Assembly (NCBI GenBank): GCA_965116935.1
Contig: OZ220737.1
Span: 2,170,001 to 2,234,000, forward strand
From: VXYL01 sp965116935
GTDB lineage: Bacteria > Pseudomonadota > Gammaproteobacteria > Pseudomonadales > Azotimanducaceae
DNA length: 64,000 nt
Direction: 5' to 3'
The notes under the pieces are model-generated. The model did not search any database and had not been told where the DNA came from. It was given only the letters and a program-made list of their open reading frames with translations. The position numbers were made by a program, and so were the translations under genes. Of this stretch, positions 51,863 to 58,959 are shown piece after piece. Position 1 is the stretch's first letter. Each line of letters begins with the position of its first letter.

Positions 51863-52882
51863 ATGGCAGAGGCGGAAGCAACGGAAGAGACGGAAGCAAC
51901 GGAAGAGACCAAGCCCGAGTGGTCGCCCGACGGGTCGAGTACGCTCGACGCGCTGATGAAGATCGTGGATTCGAACGACTACCGAGACACTGTCGGTACG
52001 CCGTGGAAGGACGGCCACGAGTTGCAGTACCGGGGCGTTGGCGGCGTTCACGTGCTTGGCTCGCGGCATGTGAGCGTCGCCGCGGACAAGCAGGTGACGC
52101 ACATCACCGGCAATCGCACCGTCACGGTCGACGGCGACATGGACGTGAACGTCCTCAAGGACTGGCTGCAGGTTCCCGTGCCGGACTCCATGAAGGCGGC
52201 TGCGAACCCCGTGCCGGACTCCAAGGCGGCTGGGAAAGGAGGAGAGATAGATTGGAATAAGTCATTTGTGGGATCCCAGAGCGGCAATGAGAAGCTGCAC
52301 GTCAAGGGGAACATGGAGTGGAAATTCCACGAGCGGACGACCATCGGCAGGGGCGCGATCGAGCGCACCTGGTACGGCGGCATTGCCAAGATCACGGGGA
52401 TCGAGGGCGTGATCTGCGGCGGCGTCTGGAACCGGCTGTATGCCGGCTATATGATGACCGTGGCGGGGATCAACTCGATTGACGTGTACGGCGGGTCGCT
52501 CCGGGCGGCGCTCACGCGCACCTCCGTCGGCGCGATGGGCTACCGCTCGGCGGAACACTACGCGACTTGGAGGATTAACACGTTCGCGCGGCTCACCCAC
52601 ATCACGATCGAGCCCCTCATGATGTCGGCAAGCCAGTTGCCGGCGAAGCAAAACCGGCTCCTGCAGATAGCGGCGAAGCTGGGGATTCTCCTGCTTTTGC
52701 CCCTGTTCATCCTCTGGTCGCTCCTGACCATGATTCCCATGCTGCTCATCTCGTTGCTCAGATGGGCCCACGCCAAGTCGTACCCGAGCAAGAAGCCGCC
52801 GAAGCCGACGGTTCCGCGCGTCCGCATGCGCTTTGTCAACGGCAATTTCACGGACGTTTGCCAAGGCCGGACGATCAAGTGA
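51863..52882 (+). CDS. Needle-like protein with C-terminal membrane hairpin
   Basis: The 339-residue protein has an acidic start (EATEETEATEET), then beta-helix-like repeats (VHVLGSRHVSVAADKQVTHI, GNRTVTVDGDMDVNVL; the G-N-R-T-V-T-V motif is typical of VgrG gp5C needles). A linker containing GGEIDWNKS resembles the KIDWSK/QIDWSK motifs of the 2077-residue protein, even in the ATA-GAT-TGG codons. A second repeat region follows (KLHVKGNMEWKFHERTTIGRGAIE; GIEGVICGGVWNRLYAGYMMTVAGINSIDVYGG). Near the C-terminus are long hydrophobic stretches (LGILLLLPLFILWSLLTMIPMLLISLL, about 270-297) and then a basic tail. The membrane segment suggests an effector or translocation function. DUF4150 follows directly. 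Confidence 0.6.
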   Translation: MAEAEATEETEATEETKPEWSPDGSSTLDALMKIVDSNDYRDTVGTPWKDGHELQYRGVGGVHVLGSRHVSVAADKQVTHITGNRTVTVDGDMDVNVLKDWLQVPVPDSMKAAANPVPDSKAAGKGGEIDWNKSFVGSQSGNEKLHVKGNMEWKFHERTTIGRGAIERTWYGGIAKITGIEGVICGGVWNRLYAGYMMTVAGINSIDVYGGSLRAALTRTSVGAMGYRSAEHYATWRINTFARLTHITIEPLMMSASQLPAKQNRLLQIAAKLGILLLLPLFILWSLLTMIPMLLISLLRWAHAKSYPSKKPPKPTVPRVRMRFVNGNFTDVCQGRTIK

Positions 52883-52928
52883 ACGCGGGAGCCGAGCGGC
52901 TGCGAGACGGAATGAACCGGGAGAGACC

Positions 52929-53315
52929 ATGAACCCACAGACCTTCGGCGTTGGCCAGGCGATGGCCAATCCCGACGTATGCAAGACGCCGCCGTTTGCC
53001 ATTCCGGCGCCGTTTCCGAACATGTCGCTGAACGCGACGGCCGTGCCGGCGCAGTACCAGGTCATGATCCTGGGGCAGCCCATACTGACGGTCGCCTCGG
53101 TGAACCCGATGACATCGGGCGACGAGGCCGGGACGATGGGCGGCGTCGTCAGCCAGGTCATCAAGGGGCCGTGCAACACCGTCATGGGATCGCTGGCCTA
53201 CATTGTCGGCGGCTCTCCCGTGCAGCGCTGCCTGGACCCGACCGCGCAGAACGGCGGCAACAGCGTCGGGATGCATCAGGTGCCGAGCCAGACCCTCGTC
53301 ACCGTCCTGCGCTAG
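52929..53315 (+). CDS. DUF4150 PAAR-like spike-tip protein
   Basis: PAAR proteins cap the VgrG spike and attach effectors. This 128-residue protein shows the DUF4150 pattern: NPDVCKTPPFAIPAPFPNMS near the N-terminus (Cys and aromatic-proline-rich segment), SGDEAGTMGGVVSQVIKGPCNTVMGS in the middle, and SPVQRCLDPTAQNGGNSVGMHQVPSQTLVTVL at the end. Cys and His residues are placed for zinc binding. The ATG at 52929 is preceded by GGGAGAG. It is the only PAAR-type gene in the window and follows two needle-like genes, completing a spike cassette. Confidence 0.87.
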   Translation: MNPQTFGVGQAMANPDVCKTPPFAIPAPFPNMSLNATAVPAQYQVMILGQPILTVASVNPMTSGDEAGTMGGVVSQVIKGPCNTVMGSLAYIVGGSPVQRCLDPTAQNGGNSVGMHQVPSQTLVTVLR

Positions 53316-53382
53316 CAGGCATCCGTCCTCGGGTCGTCGCCCGATTTGCGGGTGCCCCGACGTTTGGGCAAGGAGGGGTTGC

Positions 53383-54309
53383 ATGCGCGTCGCGCTGTTC
53401 CTGCTGGTGAACCTGGGTGTCATGCTGGTTGCGAGCGTCGTCTTCGCGCTGCTTGGCATCGGCGGTGTCCTGGACGAGGACGGGGTCAACCTGAACCTGG
53501 GCGCGCTCCTCGTGTGGTGCGCGCTGCTGGGGTTCGGCGGCTCGCTGGTCTCGCTGCTGCTGTCCAAGTGGATGGCCAAGCGGTCCACCCGCGCAAGGGT
53601 GATCGGGCAGCCCAACACGCCGATGGAGACCTGGCTGCTGGACACCGTGGCGAGGCTCGCCGAAGACGCCGGCATCGGCATGCCGCAGGTGGCCGTGTTC
53701 CCCTCGCCGCAGCCGAACGCCTTTGCCACCGGTGCATCGGCCAACAACGCCTTGGTTGCCGTGAGCACGGGTCTGCTGGAGCGGATGGACAGAAAGGAAG
53801 TGGAAGCGGTGCTCGGGCACGAGATCGGGCACGTGGCCAACGGCGACATGCTGACGCTCGCCCTGATCCAGGGCGTCGTCAACACCTTCGTGATCTTCCT
53901 GTCGAGGATCGTCGGCTTTCTGGTGGACAGGTTCGTGTTCCGCAACGAACGCGGGCTCGGCATGGGCTACTTCGTCACGTCGATCATTGCCCAGGTCGTG
54001 CTCGGGTTCCTGGCCAGCGCCATCGTCATGTGGTTTTCCCGCCGCAGGGAGTTCCGGGCAGACGCCATGGGCGCGCAGCTTGCCGGCCGCGACAACATGA
54101 TCAACGCGCTGGAGCGACTCAAGGCGGGCAGCGCCTTGCCCGGCGCCCTGCCGCAGTCGATGGCGGCGTTTGGCGTCTCCGCCGGCGCGAAGCGCGGGCT
54201 GAAGGCGGCGTTCTCTTCGCATCCGCCGCTCGACGAGCGCATTGCGGCGCTTCGTGCCGGGGCTTCCGGCACGGCATCGGGCGAGACCGGCGGGCGTGCC
54301 GCACACTGA
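53383..54309 (+). CDS. htpX: Membrane zinc protease HtpX (M48)
   Basis: HtpX is an inner-membrane heat-shock protease that degrades misfolded membrane proteins alongside FtsH. The 308-residue protein has the expected two N-terminal membrane helices (LFLLVNLGVMLVASVVFALLG; LLVWCALLGFGGSLVSLLLSKW). The family stretch NTPMETWLLDTVARLAEDAGIGMPQVAVF...NAFATGA is followed by the zinc site HEIGH (residues 146-150), two further helices and the RRREFRADAMGAQL block with the third zinc ligand Glu. The end is FSSHPPLDERIAAL. AAGGAGG precedes the ATG. It is full length. It follows the PAAR gene but is a housekeeping gene and may mark the edge of the T6SS region. Confidence 0.93.
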   Translation: MRVALFLLVNLGVMLVASVVFALLGIGGVLDEDGVNLNLGALLVWCALLGFGGSLVSLLLSKWMAKRSTRARVIGQPNTPMETWLLDTVARLAEDAGIGMPQVAVFPSPQPNAFATGASANNALVAVSTGLLERMDRKEVEAVLGHEIGHVANGDMLTLALIQGVVNTFVIFLSRIVGFLVDRFVFRNERGLGMGYFVTSIIAQVVLGFLASAIVMWFSRRREFRADAMGAQLAGRDNMINALERLKAGSALPGALPQSMAAFGVSAGAKRGLKAAFSSHPPLDERIAALRAGASGTASGETGGRAAH

Positions 54310-54527
54310 ACCGGCCGCGGGGGACAGGGCGCGTCGCCGGCCGCCAAGCCGGGCAGCGCAGGACTCGGGCCGCGGCGGGCGCTTGATGCGAACGGGGCTT
54401 TCCGAGGGCGGCTGCCCGGCGGGGGCGAAACCGCTGCGCCTGCCGGGGGCGGCGAACGGCGGGGAACTCTCGTTGCAGGGGTGGGGCCTTGGGCGTAGGC
54501 TGTGCCGACCCATCAACGAGAGAGGCT

Positions 54528-54908
54528 ATGGCTGAAAACCCCTTGAATTGGCGACGGTGCATGGACCAGGAAGAGCGGCCCGCCTGGTGTCTGCTTGACC
54601 GACTCGACACCTCCACCATCACCGCAACCCAAGGCGTGTACATCATCTGGCACGGTGGCGACGAACCCGACACGTTGCGCGTCGGACAGGCGTACTTCCA
54701 GCCCATCGCCGACGTGCTCGACAGGCATCGCGACGACTCCGAGATCAACGCGTTCAAGGAGCACGGCCTGTACGTCACATGGGCCGAAGTTGCCGAGCCC
54801 GAGCTTCTCGACGGCATCGAGCGATACCTCGGCGACACCCTCCAGCCGCTTCTCGGCAAGCGGCCCTCCGCCGACCCGGTCGCCGTCAACCTTCCCTGGG
54901 GCGACTAG
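54528..54908 (+). CDS. Small protein with a GIY-YIG-like domain
   Basis: The 126-residue protein contains GVYIIWHGG (GIY position, about residues 38-46), TLRVGQAYF (YIG position altered to RVG), a helix with HRDD, GLYVTWAEV and DGIERYLGDTLQPLLGKR. The Glu of GIERYL fits the catalytic glutamate of the GIY-YIG fold. It ends PVAVNLPWGD, a conserved closing motif in related small proteins. It is probably a nuclease-fold protein of unknown target. AGAGG precedes the ATG. It stands alone between htpX and an AT-rich gap. Confidence 0.62.
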   Translation: MAENPLNWRRCMDQEERPAWCLLDRLDTSTITATQGVYIIWHGGDEPDTLRVGQAYFQPIADVLDRHRDDSEINAFKEHGLYVTWAEVAEPELLDGIERYLGDTLQPLLGKRPSADPVAVNLPWGD

Positions 54909-55254
54909 CGCGAGAGCGCCCGCTGGCGGATGTTCGCACCGGCGCGTGCCCGCTTGGGAGGGCCGACGGCAGGCTCGGGAATGTCGGCGGTTGTCTTCCT
55001 CGCGGTCAACGCGACCTCGGCACTCGCTGCCGTGACCACTCGATTCGCCGATACACTATAACATATTGATTTAAAATAAATTCATGGGGTTTTCGCGAGT
55101 CGAGCAGCCTTCCGGCTGGCACTTGGTACATGTCAGCTGACCGGGGGAGGTCGCGAGCCCGTCCCGCCCACGGCACTGTCTGCCTCCATTCCGCGAAGAA
55201 GGCGAGGCCGCCGTGCGGAGGCGGCGCCAGGGAGCCCCTCCGCACGTCGGTCGG
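54909..55254. other. Intergenic with a sharply AT-rich patch
   Basis: No gene is seen. Positions about 55049-55085 (ACACTATAACATATTGATTT and following) are nearly pure A/T in an otherwise very GC-rich window. TATAAC could serve as a -10 element. The patch may instead be a foreign DNA joint or a DNA-unwinding or protein-binding site. Confidence 0.5.
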
Positions 55255-55796
55255 TCAGATCAGGCCTCGGGCGGCCATGCTGACGGTCTCAGTCTGGGTC
55301 ACGACGATGTGGTCCAGCAGCCGCACGTTGGGCGTCGCAAGCCAGGCGTCCAGGGCTGCTTCCGCATCGGCGGGCTCGGTGTGCCCCGCGGGGATCGGGA
55401 TGTCGAAGGGCTCGATATCGTCGGGAGGGGCGTAGGGGGAGCCCTTGGGCGCGGCGTCCGGGTCGGGCCGCAGCACGCGCAGGCGCTTGTCCAGCTCGGC
55501 GGCGTTCAGCGGACCGCCCATGGAACGAGTATGGCAGTGCGGGGTAGGCCGCACGGGTGGCCGCTTTTCGCCGAGGTCCCTGAGAGCTTCTTCGGGGCAG
55601 TAGGCATCCATGAGTCTGCGCTGGCGGCTCATGGCCGACACGGCCTGCCGTTCGGCAACGGCCAGGGATTCGGCTTTGTCGCCGCGCGGGCCCGTTGCTC
55701 GTTGACAAAGGCCACGAGCGCCCAGATGCCGCCAGTCAGCGCGGTCGTTCCGGCGAGAACGAACCGCGCGATCCCCAGCTTCGTAGCGTCGGCCAT
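55255..55796 (-). pseudogene. Frameshifted gene: membrane-anchored protein with RadC-like C-terminus
   Basis: The ATG at 55796 (AAGGA upstream) opens ADATKLGIARFVLAGTTALTGGIWALVAFVNEQRAR, a single membrane helix. That frame stops at about 55629. From about 55690 another frame continues sensibly (KAESLAVAERQAVSAMSRQRRLMDAYCPEEALRDLGEKRPPV) to 55255. Its end LDHIVVTQTETVSMAARGLI resembles the RadC/JAB-domain C-terminus (LDHxIIG...S...RGLI). The usual catalytic HNHPSG box is replaced by IPIPAGHTEPADAEAALDAW. A single-base change would unite the parts into about 180 residues. The family call is tentative. Confidence 0.4.
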
Positions 55797-56000
55797 CGGT
55801 TCCTTGGACACTGTATATAGCCTGCCACCTGAGTAGGGCGGAACAAGCGCAACTCGCCAGAGGGGTAGAGCGTGCGGGCCGGCGCGCGCGGCCGGGGCTG
55901 GACCCCGGCCGTGGGCCAAGCAAGTCTGTCTGTCGCCTCGCGCTTGCTCTGTGACGGACTGGATGTGCCGCAGCGTCGGCGCGAGTCACAGCCCTTCTAG

Positions 56001-56233
56001 GGCATGTTCACACTAGCGTTCTGGTCGCCGAAAAACCACCTTGATCAACCGGCGACAGCTACCAAGGTCCTGGCGACAACCGTTCCGAAAACGAGGCCGC
56101 CTTTGGAGGGAAGGCATCCTGCCTTCCCAGCGTGCCGTCAGGCACGCCTGTCGGCGTGCGGGAAGGCAGGATGCCTTCCCTCCAAGGGCCACGCTGTCCG
56201 ATGGACTGTGTGAGCGCATGGTGTGAACACGCC
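56001..56233. mobile_element. MITE-B copy 1: 233-bp element
   Basis: The left end is GGCATGTTCACACTAG and the right end is the near-inverse (CATGGTGTGAACACGCC). Inside, a GGAGGGAAGGCATCCTGCC hairpin core encloses a smaller GTGCCGTCAGGCAC stem. It is about 95% identical to, and exactly as long as, the copy at 58303-58535. CTAG precedes it, but CCGG follows, so the right flank of the target duplication seems mutated. The internal end sequence GTTCTGGTCGCCGAAAAACC is shared by both copies. No coding capacity. Confidence 0.82.
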
Positions 56234-56266
56234 CCGGGCACACACGCGCCCTTCCGGCGCGTTCGC

Positions 56267-56353
56267 GCGCACCGGGAAGCGCGGGGCTGGAACGGCGTGC
56301 GGTCTGTGGGGCGCTTGCGGCTCGGGGAGGATCGGGCGGCGTTGGTGGGGCTA
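56267..56353 (+). repeat. 87-bp direct repeat, copy 1 (downstream side of Uma2)
   Basis: It begins GCGCACCGGGAAGCGCGGGG and ends GTTGGTGGGGCTA. The same 87 bp recur at 57572-57658 in the same orientation with only a few mismatches, so the two copies bracket the Uma2 gene. They may be the boundaries of a duplicated or recombined segment. Confidence 0.8.
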
Positions 56354-56424
56354 TTGTGGAGAGGCGGTGACGAGGCGCGCCTTGCCGGCGCGAGCGAAGG
56401 CGAGACGTCCTCGCTCCCTGGAAG

Positions 56425-57228
56425 TCAGGAACCGCGGGCGAGCTGGCGCTTCAGTTCGGCGAGCTCGGCTTCGGCGGCTTGGCGGGCGCGTCGTTCCTCG
56501 GCGATGGTGCGTTGCTGATCGGAGATGGTGTCGTCCTTCGCTGCCGAAGCGCGGGCGTGTTCCAGGTGATTGAGGAGGAACTCGCCGGTGGCGGGGTCGA
56601 ACAGGCGCAGGCGGCTGCCGTCCGCGCAGAGGTGCAGGCCGAGCACTTCGGACACGCCCCGGAGGCCGCCTTCGGGCGTGGTCGCGAGCGGCAGGAGTTC
56701 GTACGCGCCTCCCGCGTTCAGGCGGCGGCCCTGCAGGACGGGGCGCAGGTACTCCCCGGTGGGGTCGAACTGCCAGTACTCGGCGATGCCCATGCGCTCG
56801 TAGATGGCGCGCTTCACGCCCTCGTCGCGACGGTACGTGCTCTTCGAGGCCACCTCCAGCACGAAGTCCGGGAACCTGCCCTCCTCCCACGCGAGCCAAA
56901 CCCGGCGCGGCCGGTTCGGCGCCCCGAACGACACCAGCACGTCCGGCTGGATCGCCCTCTCCTTGCCGGCATCGACGTAGTAGATCGTCAGGCCCGAGTC
57001 GACGACCACGTCGTCGCGGTCGGCGTAGCGGGTCTTCAGCAGGCTCGCGCTGTCCTCCAGGGCGTTCCAGTGGAGGGTGGTCATCGGCGGAACGCCCAGG
57101 TCCGGGTACCTGTCCTCGTCGTCCCCCGCCGGCGCGTCGGCAGGCGCCTTCGGCGGCTGTTGGAGCTTGGGCGCGGACCGGGGTGGCCACTGAGGCTTGC
57201 GGGCGGGCTGGGGTTGGGCGGGAGGCAT
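56425..57228 (-). CDS. Uma2 family (DUF820) PD-(D/E)xK endonuclease
   Basis: The 267-residue protein has a Pro/Ala-rich leader (1-45) and then the Uma2 domain. Family marks are GLTIYYVDAGKERAIQPDVLVSFG (PD of the nuclease core), FVLEVASKST (the E-x-x-S/K part of the active site), KRAIYERMGIAEYWQFDP and GRRLNAGGAYELLPL. The C-terminus (about 225-267) is a basic coiled coil (EERRARQAAEAELAELKRQLA), common in this family. Uma2 genes are abundant in mobile regions and of uncertain role. The gene is bracketed by the 87-bp direct repeats, and MITE-A copy 2 lies upstream. The last residues are encoded near a palindrome. Confidence 0.88.
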   Translation of the reverse strand: MPPAQPQPARKPQWPPRSAPKLQQPPKAPADAPAGDDEDRYPDLGVPPMTTLHWNALEDSASLLKTRYADRDDVVVDSGLTIYYVDAGKERAIQPDVLVSFGAPNRPRRVWLAWEEGRFPDFVLEVASKSTYRRDEGVKRAIYERMGIAEYWQFDPTGEYLRPVLQGRRLNAGGAYELLPLATTPEGGLRGVSEVLGLHLCADGSRLRLFDPATGEFLLNHLEHARASAAKDDTISDQQRTIAEERRARQAAEAELAELKRQLARGS

Positions 57229-57311
57229 GGCGTTCTCCTTCTGGCGCGACGCCGGCCGGACGACGGGACGTTAGCACACGCGTGCCCTTCGGGCGCGTTC
57301 GCGCATCCTTC

Positions 57312-57554
57312 GGTGGTGTCGCACTTTGACCCTTCCGGCTGTATCGGAAGGGCGCCAGAAACCGGCGATCGTGTTCGACTGGCATCTGGCGCCGCTCTGG
57401 AGGGAGGGCGTCCCGCCCTCCATCGCGCCGCAAGGCGCGCGGACCCCTCGTCGCACCAGCAAGATGCGCACCTTTGCGGGCGCGATGGAGGGCGGGACGC
57501 CCTCCCTCCAGAGTACGACGCGCCACGCTGGGTAAGTCAAATTGAGACACCACC
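57312..57554. mobile_element. MITE-A copy 2: 243-bp element with 8-bp target duplication
   Basis: The left terminus is GGTGGTGTCGCACTTTGAC and the right terminus GTCAAATTGAGACACCACC. CATCCTTC lies directly on both sides (57304-57311 and 57555-57562). The interior holds two inverted GGAGGGCG-type palindromes, so this copy is longer than copy 1 (104 bp). It has inserted inside the sequence just upstream of the 87-bp direct repeat copy 2. Confidence 0.88.
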
Positions 57555-57571
57555 CATCCTTCGGGCGCTTC

Positions 57572-57658
57572 GCGCACCGGGAAGCGCGGGGCTGGAACGG
57601 CGTGCGGTTTGTGGGGTGCTTGCGGCACGGGCAGGATCGGGCGGCGTTGGTGGGGCTA
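57572..57658 (+). repeat. 87-bp direct repeat, copy 2 (upstream side of Uma2)
   Basis: This matches 56267-56353 at all but a few positions (for example C to T in the CTGTGGGGCG segment). See copy 1. Confidence 0.8.
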
Positions 57659-58302
57659 CCGTGGCACGGAAAGCAAGGGCGGTCTGTAGGACGGAACCGC
57701 CAAGGCTTGTAGGAAATCGATGCTTTGTGAGGGGCGAGTAAAGATGGTGAGGAAGCGCGCCCTTGCAGGGCGCGTGCGAGGGCGAGACGCCCTCGCCCCA
57801 AGGCCCTGGTGCCCAAACGGGAAGGTGCCTGGCGGCGCTAGCGCGCCCTTGCGGGCGCGTTGGCAGTTCGCTGCGCGAACTGCTGGCCTTCGTGCTCGCA
57901 TTCGCTCGCAGCTACGGCTAGTGTCGCGTCCCAGAAACACGTCACCCTTCGCGCTGGACGTTGGCTGGTGCAACAATGCCGGAGAAAGCGAGGATGTGCC
58001 GTCCGCGACTCGCCCCCGAGAGGTCGTTGAGTGCCTGCATTTGGCCATCCCGAAGTACCACGAACTTGCGGGACGGCACACTAGGAGCCTGCGCCGTAGG
58101 AAAAGCCGCAAAACAAGCGAGTGGATGCGTTGGCCTCTAGCATCGCCGTCTGCTGGATGGAGGGCGTCCCGCCCTCCATCGCGCCCGTGAGGGCGCGCAT
58201 CCTTGTGGTGCAGCGAGTGTTCTGCGCGCCTTGCGGCGCGATGGAGGGCGGGACGCCCTCCATCCTAGGGCTCGGACCCTAGGGCTCGCTAATGCCCGCT
58301 AG
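57659..58302. other. Repeat-rich intergenic DNA, no gene seen
   Basis: It holds a GAGGGCGAGACGCCCTCGCC palindrome (about 57778-57797) and a larger inverted repeat at 58153-58266. Open frames are short and of shadow character. I see no promoter, RNA or protein motif that I can defend. Confidence 0.5.
58153..58266. repeat. 114-bp inverted repeat (GGATGGAGGGCG arms)
   Basis: The arms GGATGGAGGGCGTCCCGCCC and GGGCGGGACGCCCTCCATCC lie around internal GCGCGCC-type stems. They have the same core as the interior of MITE-A copy 2, without the MITE-A ends. Confidence 0.75.
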
Positions 58303-58535
58303 GGCGTGTTCACACTAGCGTTCTGGTCGCCGAAAAACCACCCGGATCAACCGGCAACAGCTACCAAGGTCCTGGCGACAACCGTTCGAAAACGAGGCCG
58401 CCTTTGGAGGGAAGGCATCCTGCCTTCCCTGCGTGCCGTCAGGCACGCCTGTCGGCGTGCGGGGAAGGCAGGATGCCTTCCCTCCAAGGGCCACGCTGTC
58501 CGATGGACTGTATGAGCGCATAGTGTGAACACGCC
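58303..58535. mobile_element. MITE-B copy 2: 233-bp element with CTAG target duplication
   Basis: The left end GGCGTGTTCACACTAG and right end TAGTGTGAACACGCC are perfect inverses at the tips. CTAG flanks both sides (58299-58302 and 58536-58539). The interior is that of copy 1 at 56001-56233, with few substitutions. A CTAG duplication is typical of the IS5-type target preference, which is a hint to the family of the driving transposase. Confidence 0.87.
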
Positions 58536-58959
58536 CTAGGGAACGCGGTCGCTGCGCGGTGCGGCTGCTCGACCGCAGCGTCGTGTCGCCGAGCGAGGCG
58601 TCTGCAGGGGGCCGCCGGCGGAGTGCCGCGAGGGGATCTTCGGACTCTCCGTGGGTTGGCGGTAATGCGACTGCACCCGTCCGTTGAGTCGCATCCATGG
58701 TGGCGCTCGCGCTTCGACCGGCAAGCCGAGGGCGCTGGCGCTCCGACCTCGCGGGCGCGCGCAGCCACGACGGCGGAGACATGGAGCGGTTCGATGCCGA
58801 TTCCTGCGCGCAGTCCGGGCGCGGTCGGCCGGCGTCGTACCGCAGCAGGCTCGTGTATGCGAAAGTGGACACACAGTCCAACTGTTCTACACTCGACGCA
58901 GAAGCCATCAGCCAAGCGCTGCGGGCACCCTTGCAGCTTGTGTCCAATCGGAGAACCCC

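Noticed and set aside
56100..58500. Repeated palindromes considered as a CRISPR array
   Set aside because: Spacing is irregular, units differ in length, copies are flanked by transposon-type ends and target duplications, and there are no cas genes.
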